Origin: Rhodospirillaceae bacterium UBA4468
Lineage (GTDB): Bacteria; Pseudomonadota; Alphaproteobacteria; Rhodospirillales; Casp-alpha2
Direction: 5' to 3'
Assembly (NCBI GenBank): GCA_002389385.1
Contig: DGOK01000093.1
Coordinates: 10,570 to 24,701, forward strand
DNA length: 14,132 bases
The notes beneath the pieces were generated by a model. The model saw only the letters and a program-made list of their open reading frames with translations. It had not been told where the DNA came from and searched no databases. This document shows, piece after piece, positions 1 through 6,585 of the stretch. The translations under genes and the position numbers were made by a program. Numbering within the stretch: position 1 is the stretch's first letter; every line of letters starts with the position of its first letter.

Positions 1-308
1 CTAAAAAAACAGCAACTAAAAAAGCTCCAGCCAAAAAGGCAGTAGCAAAGAAGGCTCCAGCTAAAAAAGCAGTTGCAAAGAAGGCGCCAGCTAAAAAATC
101 AGTAGCAAAGAAGGCTCCTGCTAAGAAGGCCGCTGCTAAGAAAGCTCCTGCGAAAAAGAAAGCCGCTAAGAAAGCGCCAGCCAAAAAAGCAGCTACTAAG
201 AAAACACCAGCTAAAAAGAAAGTCGCTAAAAAGGCACCAGCAAAGAAAGCCGTCGCGAAGAAAAAAGTGCCTGCTAAAAAGAAAGCTGCTGCTAAAAAGA
301 AAAAGTAG
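1..308 (+). CDS. Histone H1-like Lys/Ala/Pro-rich DNA-binding protein, 3' part only
   Basis: The gene is cut by the left edge. Reading from base 3 there are about 101 codons ending in TAG at 306-308. The product is almost only Lys, Ala, Pro and Val, in AKKA/PAKK repeats, and ends in a run of Lys. This composition matches the C-terminal tails of bacterial histone H1-like proteins (AlgP/Hc1 type), which bind DNA through charge and help compact the nucleoid. No globular domain is visible, because the N-terminal part is outside the window. A ribosomal or translation-factor protein with a basic tail cannot be excluded, since such tails also occur on other proteins. The gene is convergent with the dehydratase gene and ends 39 bases before the shared terminator. 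The class is fairly sure; the exact role is inferred. Confidence 0.8.
   Translation, partial: KKTATKKAPAKKAVAKKAPAKKAVAKKAPAKKSVAKKAPAKKAAAKKAPAKKKAAKKAPAKKAATKKTPAKKKVAKKAPAKKAVAKKKVPAKKKAAAKKKK
24..263 (+). repeat. Eight tandem 30-base units coding for a 10-residue Lys/Ala/Pro repeat
   Basis: Eight in-frame units of exactly 30 bases start at 24, 54, 84, 114, 144, 174, 204 and 234. Each reads roughly (A/T)PAKK(A/K/S)(V/A)(A/T)KK. Synonymous positions differ between units, for example gct/gcg/gca for Ala and aaa/aag for Lys, so the copies are not recent perfect duplications. The amino-acid pattern seems to be what is kept. The repeat is coding, has no unique spacers and is not CRISPR-like. 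The array may extend left beyond the window. Confidence 0.85.
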
Positions 309-346
309 CGATTACATCGCGACGTATTGTCGCTTGATTATCGAAT

Positions 347-380
347 AAAAAGGCACTGCTTCTAAGCGGTGCCTTTTTTA
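347..380. terminator. Bidirectional intrinsic terminator between convergent genes
   Basis: The left arm aaaaaggcac (347-356) pairs with gtgccttttt (369-378). An inner gctt/aagc stem (358-361 with 364-367) makes the hairpin longer. An A-tract on the left and a T-tract on the right allow Rho-independent termination on both strands. It ends the histone-like gene on the plus strand and the dehydratase gene on the minus strand. The dehydratase stop codon (378-380) lies inside its T-tract. Confidence 0.8.
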
Positions 381-2087
381 TTTGGGAATCAAGAAATCAA
401 AATCACAACCATCTTCAGCTTGCGTCACAGTATCGAGATAAAGTTTCAGATACCCTCGATCTGATCCAGCGTGAGGAGGACGCGGCGTATAGCGTGCGCG
501 CCGTGCTGCCATTTCTTCATCAGAGACACATAAATCAAGTGTGCGTGCATCCGCATCCAATTTAATGATGTCACCATTTTCGACGAGTGCCAGTGGACCA
601 CCATCAGCACTCTCGGGAGATATGTGAAGAATAATCGTCCCAAAGGCAGTACCGCTCATCCGTGCGTCAGATAACCGCAACATATCTTTAACGCCTTTAC
701 GCGCCAGCTTTATGGGGATTGGAATATACCCAGCTTCGGGCATGCCTGGTGCGCCTTTGGGGCCAGCATGCTTGAGCACGATCACATCGTCCTTGGTAAC
801 ATCTAGGTCTTCACTATCGATGCGTTCAGCCAAGTCTTCCAAATCCTCAAAGACAACTGCACGTCCTTCAAATTGTAAAAGGTCGGGAGATGCAGCAGCT
901 TTTTTCAATACAGCACCATTAGGTGCCAGTGATCCACGCAGGGCAATCATGCCTTCATTCTTAGCAAGCGGTGCCGATGCAGGCTTAACGATTTCCTGTG
1001 CCCATGCAGCAGGGGATGCAGCCAGGTTTTCGCCTAATGTTTTGCCAGTAACTGTTTTCGCATCCAAGGCGAGCGAAGATTCAATTTCACGAAGTACCGG
1101 TGCCAAACCACCCGCACGATACAAATCTTCCATATAGTTTTTACCAGCAGGTTTAAGGTCAACCAGCACCGGTGTTTCTTTGCCAATTGCATCCAGACGA
1201 TTCAATGACGCATCAAGACCTAGTCGACCCGCAACGGCCGCGATATGAACAATCGCATTCGTTGATCCACCAATAGCCTGTAATGTACGAAGCGCATTAT
1301 TGATGCTGTCTTGGGTAATGATATCACTTGGCTTGAGATTTTCTGCTGCAATAGAGACAGCACGTGAGCCTGTTTCCTCGGCATGGCGCATGCGATCACT
1401 CATGACAGCTGGAATTGCCGCACCCTCAGGTAACATGATGCCCATTGCTTCTGACATCAGCGCCATTGTCGATGCTGTTCCCATAACGCCACAAGTGCCT
1501 GCAGAAGGGACAAGCTTTTCTGATGCTGCTTCGATACCGGCGGCGTCGATTTCGCCTGCTCGGTGCATACCCCAAAGCCTGCGACAGTCTGTGCAGGCAC
1601 CAATACGTTCGCCGCGCAAATTACCCGCCATCATAGGGCCGGTAACTTCAAGAATTGTTGGACAGTCCGCAGAGAAGGCGCCCATTAATAATGCTGGCAC
1701 TGTCTTGTCGCATCCACCAATCAGAACGACAGAATCCATTGGCTGCGCTTTGATCATTTCTTCAACATCCATCGACATCAGGTTCCTTAAGAACATAGAC
1801 GTTGGATAGGCGAAACTTTCGTGAATTGAGATGACTGGAAACGTTACGGGGAGACCGCCAGCAAGCATCACGCCGCGTTTAACGGCTTCGATAATGTCCG
1901 GCACATTTGCATGACAGGCGTTATAGCCAGAATACGTATCAACAATCCCGACAATGGGTCTGGAAAGCGCGTCCTCGGTATATCCCATGGCCTTGATGAA
2001 GGCCTTGCGTAAAAAAAGCGAAAAGGCTTCATCGCCATAGCGCGTAAGGCCGCGTTTCATTCCTTTGGGATCGTTATTTTCTGACAT
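378..2087 (-). CDS. IlvD/Edd-family [Fe-S] dehydratase (dihydroxy-acid or sugar-acid dehydratase)
   Basis: The 569-residue protein has the full length and motifs of the IlvD/Edd dehydratases, which remove water from 2,3-dihydroxy acids to give 2-keto acids. Three Cys sit where the family binds its Fe-S cluster: C58 (NACHAN), C126 (GGCDKT) and C199 (GTCGVMGTAS). E90, D127 and K128 match the Mg2+ ligands, including the carbamylated Lys, and S478 (MSGTAFG) matches the catalytic Ser. The spacing fits the [2Fe-2S] pentonate-dehydratase branch, as does the ACTDCRR motif (164-170). So the substrate may be a sugar acid rather than the valine/isoleucine intermediate of IlvD. The ATG at 2085-2087 has a good Shine-Dalgarno site (tcctcc on the plus strand, 2095-2100, 7 bases away). 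It is divergent from a dehydrogenase with which it may share a pathway. The family is certain; the substrate is not. Confidence 0.9.
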   Translation of the reverse strand: MSENNDPKGMKRGLTRYGDEAFSLFLRKAFIKAMGYTEDALSRPIVGIVDTYSGYNACHANVPDIIEAVKRGVMLAGGLPVTFPVISIHESFAYPTSMFLRNLMSMDVEEMIKAQPMDSVVLIGGCDKTVPALLMGAFSADCPTILEVTGPMMAGNLRGERIGACTDCRRLWGMHRAGEIDAAGIEAASEKLVPSAGTCGVMGTASTMALMSEAMGIMLPEGAAIPAVMSDRMRHAEETGSRAVSIAAENLKPSDIITQDSINNALRTLQAIGGSTNAIVHIAAVAGRLGLDASLNRLDAIGKETPVLVDLKPAGKNYMEDLYRAGGLAPVLREIESSLALDAKTVTGKTLGENLAASPAAWAQEIVKPASAPLAKNEGMIALRGSLAPNGAVLKKAAASPDLLQFEGRAVVFEDLEDLAERIDSEDLDVTKDDVIVLKHAGPKGAPGMPEAGYIPIPIKLARKGVKDMLRLSDARMSGTAFGTIILHISPESADGGPLALVENGDIIKLDADARTLDLCVSDEEMAARRARYTPRPPHAGSDRGYLKLYLDTVTQAEDGCDFDFLIPK

Positions 2088-2110
2088 GCACGTTTCCTCC
2101 GTATGTTCTA

Positions 2111-2139
2111 TATTTAGCTCTGGTTTGAAATACTGTCAC
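2111..2139 (-). promoter_or_regulatory. Candidate promoter of the dehydratase gene
   Basis: On the minus strand, GTGACA (2134-2139; 5 of 6 to TTGACA) lies 17 bases from TAAATA (2111-2116; 3 of 6 to TATAAT). Transcription would start near 2104, just upstream of the Shine-Dalgarno site. The -35 box lies inside the palindrome at 2132-2145. The -10 match is weak, so this is only a candidate. Confidence 0.35.
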
Positions 2140-2145
2140 GACAGT
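2132..2145. promoter_or_regulatory. Palindromic candidate operator in the divergent control region
   Basis: ACTGTC-AC-GACAGT is a perfect inverted repeat with 6-base arms and a 2-base centre. It is centred in the 78-base gap between the divergent dehydratase and dehydrogenase genes. Its position over the candidate -35 box of the dehydratase, and 21 bases before the dehydrogenase start codon, would suit a dimeric repressor acting on both genes. No regulator gene is in the window, so the binding protein is unknown. Confidence 0.4.
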
Positions 2146-2165
2146 GCGTTAGGAGATTCAAAATT

Positions 2166-3257
2166 ATGGCGACAAGTAATGCCTTTAAAATTGCGGTAAT
2201 GCCAGGTGATGGCATTGGTATTGAAGTTATGGATGCATGCCTTGTCGTGATGGACGCTGTATATAAGAAAGTTGGTGGGCCTGCATACAAATTTCAACAT
2301 GTTCCTGGTGGGGCTGCGCATTATCGTGATCATGGCACCGATCTCCCTGAGGAAAGCTTTGAAACTGCGAAGAATGCAGATGCGATCTTATTTGGTGCCA
2401 TGGGGCTGCCCGACGTTCGAAAAGAAGATGGTACCGAGATCAATCCGCAGCTAGATTTGCGCTTTGGTCTGGAACTTTATGCAGGTGTGCGGCCCGTCAG
2501 GGTCCTGCCTGGCGCGCCGACGCCATTAGCTGACCCACGCGCCCGTGAGATTGATCTCGTACTGATCCGCGAGAACACCGAAGGGCTTTTTGCTGACATC
2601 CGCAAGCCACGTCACGATAACGGTATCGAAGTAGAAGACCGCTGCCTGATCACACGCAAAGGCACAGAGCGCGTTGTCGACTATGCCTTCAAGCTTGCTA
2701 AGACCCGTGCACGCACCCGCACGGATGCCCGGCGTGTCACCTGTGTCGACAAAGCAAATGTCCTGCATTCTATGGCATTCTTTCGAACCGTATTTGATGA
2801 TGTGCGCGCGAATTACACAGATATTGAGGCTGATTACGCCTATGTCGATGCCATGGCCCTGAATCTGGTTAAGCACCCATGGAATTACGATGTGATGGTC
2901 ATGGAGAATTTGTTGGGTGATATTCTCTCAGACCTGACTGCAGGGATCGTTGGCGGCCTTGGCATGGCACCATCAGGAGATATTGGTGACGAACATGGCC
3001 TGTTCCAACCCTCACATGGCAGCGCGCCTGATATTGCTGGGAAGGGCTTAGCAAACCCTGTCGCGATGTTCCTTTCGGCTGCCATGATGATGACGTGGCT
3101 TGGCACAAAGCATAACGAAGCTCAAACTATTGAGGCGGGGGCACTGTTGGATGACGCCATCGCCAAGGCATTTGCATCAGGCACGCTTAAGCCAACTGAG
3201 TTCGGCGGCCCGCACGGTACAGATGATATTACACGCGCAGTTTTGAATGTAATTTAG
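2166..3257 (+). CDS. Isopropylmalate/isocitrate/tartrate dehydrogenase-family enzyme, NAD-type
   Basis: The 363-residue protein is a complete beta-decarboxylating hydroxyacid dehydrogenase, which oxidises and decarboxylates a 2-hydroxy acid. Visible motifs are PGDGIG (13-18), substrate Arg in LDLRFGLELYAGVRP (R99, R109), RENTEG (135-140), Lys in VDKANV (K196), and the metal Asp in YVDAM (D228) and GDILSD (D252, D256). The cofactor loop HGSAPDIAGKG (284-294) carries D289, the residue usual in NAD+ enzymes, where NADP+ enzymes have Lys. The residue after RENTEGL is F142, where many relatives have the catalytic Tyr. The ATG is preceded by AGGAG (2151-2155, 10 bases away). It is too divergent for me to call LeuB or Icd; tartrate/malate-type or an uncharacterised substrate is likely. 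The neighbouring dehydratase suggests a shared acid-degradation pathway. Confidence 0.85.
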   Translation: MATSNAFKIAVMPGDGIGIEVMDACLVVMDAVYKKVGGPAYKFQHVPGGAAHYRDHGTDLPEESFETAKNADAILFGAMGLPDVRKEDGTEINPQLDLRFGLELYAGVRPVRVLPGAPTPLADPRAREIDLVLIRENTEGLFADIRKPRHDNGIEVEDRCLITRKGTERVVDYAFKLAKTRARTRTDARRVTCVDKANVLHSMAFFRTVFDDVRANYTDIEADYAYVDAMALNLVKHPWNYDVMVMENLLGDILSDLTAGIVGGLGMAPSGDIGDEHGLFQPSHGSAPDIAGKGLANPVAMFLSAAMMMTWLGTKHNEAQTIEAGALLDDAIAKAFASGTLKPTEFGGPHGTDDITRAVLNVI

Positions 3258-3303
3258 CCATTAAACTGGTTTGAATAAAATTTCGGCATTTTCTTTCAAT
3301 CAC

Positions 3304-3331
3304 TTGGCAGCCCTTCTATGATGATAACAAT
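3304..3331 (+). promoter_or_regulatory. Candidate promoter of the Anbu-type cluster
   Basis: TTGGCA (3304-3309; 5 of 6 to TTGACA) is followed after 16 bases by AACAAT (3326-3331; 4 of 6 to TATAAT). It lies in the 163-base gap after the dehydrogenase gene and upstream of the first cluster gene. No clear terminator hairpin for the dehydrogenase was seen in this gap. It is a weak candidate by match alone. Confidence 0.3.
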
Positions 3332-3351
3332 TACGCAGTAAAGCTGTTGCC

Positions 3352-4395
3352 TTGCTTAAAAAGATTATTAAACGAGTGAAAAACTCGAACGAAAAAGACA
3401 TTATAAAATTCTTTGATTAAATGCTCGAACCAGATGGGACGGTTCGTATGGCATACGCACAGTATGGCGAATGGCTCGACGGTGTTTCCAAGGAATTTAT
3501 GATTCGTAAAAACGATCAAGCCGACATGATGTTCAAGCGGCTTGGCATCACATTTACGGTGTATGGCGACGACTCATCCACGGAACGGATGATTCCATTT
3601 GATATTATTCCGCGCATTATTGACCCAAATCAGTGGGATTATCTTTCCTGCGGTGCTATCCAGCGTGTCGATGCGCTGAATGCTTTTCTTGATGATATTT
3701 ATCATGATCAGGCAATTCTGAAGGCAGGACGCATTCCAAAGGAACTCGTTCTAAATAATGATGCGTTCCGACCTGAGATGCTCGACCTCGATCTACCCAA
3801 ACGGGTTTATGGGCATATTGCGGGCGTTGATCTTGTCTGCACAGGTGAGCGTGATTTCTTTGTTCTTGAGGATAATGTCCGGACACCATCGGGTGTCTCG
3901 TACATGCTCGAAAATCGCCAAACCATGATGCGTTTGTTCCCTGAGCTTTTCTCAATGAATAACATTGCGCCTGTTGAACGCTTTGCATCAGAACTTTGTG
4001 CTAATTTGAAATCTGTTGCCCCGCTTGGTGTTGATGATCCTACAATCGTTCTATTAACGCCTGGACGCTTCAACAGTGCCTTTTTTGAGCATGCATTTTT
4101 AGCGACCGAGATGGGCATTGAACTTGTTGAAGGCCAAGACCTGTTTGTTAATGATGGCCTTGTCTTCATGAGAACAACAGAAGGGCCAAAACGTATCGAT
4201 GTGATTTATCGACGCATCGATGATGACTTTATCGACTCCCTTGCATTCCGTTCAGTCTCGATGCTCGGCGTGCCAGGCTTGTTAAGCGTTATTCGCCGCG
4301 GGCGCGTCACGTTTACGAATGCCATTGGCACCGGCGTCGCTGACGACAAAGCAATGTACGTGTATAGCAGATCGTGGGACACAGAACTTCCTTGA
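3352..4395 (+). pseudogene. Circularly permuted ATP-grasp protein (DUF404/DUF407, COG2308), broken at both ends
   Basis: From the ATG at 3421, 324 codons are open. Residues 1-315 match the N-terminal two thirds of the circularly permuted ATP-grasp family: YGDDSSTERMIPFDIIPR (48-65), FVLEDNVRTPSGVSYMLE (147-164), NSAFFEHAFLA (218-228), DVIYRRIDDDF (260-270), GTGVADDKAMY (303-313). The family is normally about 470-490 residues, so about 150 C-terminal residues with the rest of the ATP site are missing. After Y315 the frame runs through unrelated codons to TGA at 4393-4395. Upstream, the same frame reads FFD, then TAA (3418-3420), then MLEPDG. Relatives read FDEM here, so TAA probably replaced a Glu codon. 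The original start is unclear (TTG 3352 or GTG 3376), and the ATG at 3421 has no Shine-Dalgarno site. These enzymes are predicted peptide-bond-forming ligases. The family call is sure; loss of function is strongly inferred. Confidence 0.85.
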
Positions 4396-4918
4396 TAGTA
4401 TCAAGGAGCGCGCTCACCACTTTAAGGGCGTTGTATACGGTACCATGAGGCGCGTTGAGCCATTCTTATTCTGGGAAATGGGAACCGCACTCGAACGCGC
4501 AGAGAATACGGCGCGATTGATTTTGGCCCGATCAGATAACTTACACCGTGCCGCACGCCGCGATGACGGGTTTGATTATTATCGTTGGGGTACATTCTTG
4601 CGGTCAGCCAATTCATATGGCGCGTACCGGCAATTGTATGGAGACGTTGAACCTGTATTGGTTGCAGATTTATTGATCCTGAATACTCAAATTCCAAGGT
4701 CGCTGTTGTCTTGCATTGAAGACGCAACAGAAGTCCTCCGCACCTTAAAACGTGAAGTACAATGTGCAGAAATGGCCGAGCGTTTAGCCTCCGAAATCAG
4801 AACCATGCGGCTTGAGCGTGTGCTTCGGTCTGGTTTGACCGATTTCCTTATCGATTTTCAAAAACAAGTCCATGCGCTGAGTGATCAAATTCGCGCTGAC
4901 TTCATTATGGTACGGTGA
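4366..4918 (+). pseudogene. Alpha-E domain protein (DUF403, COG2307), N-terminal part deleted
   Basis: The C-terminal part of an alpha-E protein is readable in the frame of the ATG at 4319. Homology begins near FLDSIKERAHHFKG (about 4388) and continues through YGTMRRVEPFLFWEMGTALERAENTARL, DYYRWGTFLRSANSYGAYR and LLILNTQIPRSL, ending in TGA at 4916-4918. About 178 of the usual 310-320 residues remain; the first 130 or so are absent. The ATG at 4319 lies inside the ATP-grasp coding sequence and codes for residues with no family similarity, so it is not a real start. The junction with the ATP-grasp remnant falls at about 4366-4384, with the two parts in different frames. Alpha-E proteins are helical partners of ATP-grasp and transglutaminase proteins in Anbu operons; their biochemical role is unknown. 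The next gene starts 9 bases after the stop. Confidence 0.85.
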
Positions 4919-4927
4919 GGAAATAAA

Positions 4928-5733
4928 ATGCGCCTGACCATCACACACGAAACAATTTATAAGTTTGCAAAACAGGCGAAACACTCCATCCAGTATTTGC
5001 GTTTAACGCCGACTGGATGCGCCAGCCAAAGGGTTTTATCCTGGGCTGTGTCGACACAGGGTAGCATAACGCCCTGGATCGATGGCTTTGGGAACAGCGC
5101 ACACGTATCAACGATCGACGAACCTATAGTGAAATTAAAGTGCTCGTCGAAGGCACTGTTGAGACTTTTGATACGGCTGGTGTACTCTCCGGTCGCGACG
5201 GGCTTCCCTCAGAGTTGTTCATGCGTGACACGCCATTTACGGCTGTAGGAGAGGCAACGCGCGCCTTAGCAGAGAATGCACGCCCTGCAATGGACGGTGG
5301 CACCCTCGTTGGCCTGCATGCACTGACGAACACGATTGCAGACAAGATTTCTTATACAGCAGGGGCAACAACCACAGAAACACTGGCCGAAGAAGCGGTT
5401 CGGTCTGGTTCAGGTGTTTGCCAGGATCACGCGCACATCTTTATTGCCTACGCGCGCGTATTGGGCATACCTGCACGATATGTCAGCGGATACATTTTAG
5501 CAGGGCAGGGTAACGATAGTCATGTTGCATCCCATGCCTGGGCCGAAACCTCTGTGCCTGAGCTTGGCTGGGTTAGTTTCGATCCGTCAAACCGACAGTC
5601 AGCAACCAAAGAATATGTTCGCTTGGCCATCGGCTTCGACTATCTTGGAACAGCCCCAATCCGTGGGTCAAGATATGGCGGCGGCATGGAAGAAATGTCG
5701 GTACGGGTTCAGGTCGACCAGACTCAATCCTAA
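4928..5733 (+). pseudogene. Transglutaminase-like cysteine protease-fold protein, single frameshift
   Basis: The gene starts at ATG 4928 after GAGGA (4917-4921). It reads the N-terminal beta domain typical of these proteins (MRLTITHETIYKF, then LSWAV, then WIDGFGN) up to about 5122, then leaves frame. Homology resumes in another frame at TAT 5125 (YSEIKVLVEGTVETF) and continues to TAA at 5731-5733. Restoring one base near 5123-5125 gives a continuous protein of about 268 residues, normal for the family. The catalytic triad is intact in the second part: Cys in SGVCQDHAH (codon at 5419), His in SHAWAE, Asp in SFDPSN. Such proteins accompany ATP-grasp and alpha-E genes in Anbu clusters and probably hydrolyse or transfer amide bonds. 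No slippery sequence is present at the shift, so programmed frameshifting is unlikely. A sequencing error is possible. Confidence 0.85.
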
Positions 5734-5820
5734 TTCCTGTTTCTGAACAAACTGGGGCTTGATCCTTTGGTCAATTCATGGCCACGGATAGAATTCAAAT
5801 AACATATTTATAGGGTTCAT

Positions 5821-6585
5821 ATGACCTACTGTCTGGGCATTCGTCTTAATGACGGCATCGTATTTGCAGCTGAATCGCGCACCAATGCGGGCGTCGATAA
5901 TATATCGATGTATCGGAAGCTTTTTACCTTCGAAAAACCTGGTGATAGAAACATATGTGTAATGACAGCGGGTAACCTTGCAGTCACTCAGGCTGTGGTT
6001 TCTCAACTCGAAGAAGGGCTCGATGACGAAGATGACGACGATACGTTATATACGGTCTCGTCCATGTCAGATGCTACAAAAATGGTGGGGCGCGCGCTGC
6101 GCAATGTACGTGCGCGTGATGAAGTGTTTCTCAAGGCTGACGATGCCGACTCGTCGGCGAGCTTTATTGTTGGTGGACAGATAGCAGGCAGGCGCATGCG
6201 GCTGTTTCTCGTCTATTCAGCGGGCAACTATATCGAAGCAACGGATGATACGCCGTATCTGCAAATTGGTGAATCAAAGTATGGAAAGCCTATCCTTGAG
6301 CGTGTCGTCACGCCGCAGATGGATCTGGCGCAGGCTGCAAAGTGCGCCTTGGTGTCCCTCGATAGCACAATCCGCTCAAACGTCGCCGTAGCGCCGCCCA
6401 TCGATATGGTCGTGATCAGGACTGATGATTGCCGCATTGCTGTTGAACAGCGTATTCAAGCCGATGACGAATACTATACGGATATCTCGAAGAACTGGGG
6501 CGAGGGGCTTCGCAATCTATTTGATAGCCTACCAGCGCCAAGCTGGTTGGAAGATGATATGGGTAACCAAAACGGTTGCCCCTAG
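5821..6585 (+). CDS. Anbu (bacterial proteasome beta-subunit homologue), proteasome-type peptidase
   Basis: The 254-residue protein is a complete Anbu/COG3484 peptidase, an Ntn-hydrolase related to HslV and proteasome beta subunits that forms open helical or ring assemblies. The start MTYCLGIRL exposes Thr2 as the N-terminal nucleophile after Met removal. The family signature SRTNAGVDNIS (19-29) is followed by K33, the proteasome active-site Lys equivalent (Lys32 after Met loss). Residue 18 is Glu where the active-site Asp is usual. A run of acidic residues at 64-74 (EEGLDDEDDDD) is notable. The Shine-Dalgarno site is weak (AGGG, 5812-5815). A TAGAAT (5789-5794) lies in the 87-base gap before it, so it could have its own promoter. 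It is the last gene of the conserved ATP-grasp/alpha-E/transglutaminase/Anbu cluster and the only intact one. Its stop overlaps that of the convergent antiporter gene. Confidence 0.93.
   Translation: MTYCLGIRLNDGIVFAAESRTNAGVDNISMYRKLFTFEKPGDRNICVMTAGNLAVTQAVVSQLEEGLDDEDDDDTLYTVSSMSDATKMVGRALRNVRARDEVFLKADDADSSASFIVGGQIAGRRMRLFLVYSAGNYIEATDDTPYLQIGESKYGKPILERVVTPQMDLAQAAKCALVSLDSTIRSNVAVAPPIDMVVIRTDDCRIAVEQRIQADDEYYTDISKNWGEGLRNLFDSLPAPSWLEDDMGNQNGCP

Noticed and set aside
24..263. Regular 30-base repeats that could suggest a CRISPR array or satellite
   Set aside because: The repeats are contiguous, in frame, code for a Lys/Ala/Pro protein tail and have no unique spacers.
712..1809. Long plus-strand open frames opposite the dehydratase gene
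   Set aside because: They are antisense to a gene with complete family motifs and have low-complexity Ser/Ala-rich translations without recognisable domains or ribosome sites.
3258..3300. Terminator after the dehydrogenase gene
   Set aside because: Only a 4-base AAAC/GTTT arm pair was found, too weak to call.
3418..3420. Recoded TAA codon (readthrough or altered code)
   Set aside because: TAA is used as a normal stop by other genes here, such as the dehydratase and mrpD, and the gene has another large lesion.
4319..4365. ATG 4319 as the true start of a short alpha-E gene
   Set aside because: The first codons lie on conserved ATP-grasp coding sequence in another frame and give residues unlike the alpha-E family; no ribosome site precedes the ATG.
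5115..5130. Programmed ribosomal frameshift in the transglutaminase gene
   Set aside because: There is no slippery heptamer, no internal Shine-Dalgarno-like stimulator and no evident hairpin; the neighbouring genes are also damaged, so decay or error is simpler.
5759..5774. Inverted repeat TTGATCC/GGTCAA before anbu as a terminator
   Set aside because: The arms are imperfect and short, and no T-tract follows.
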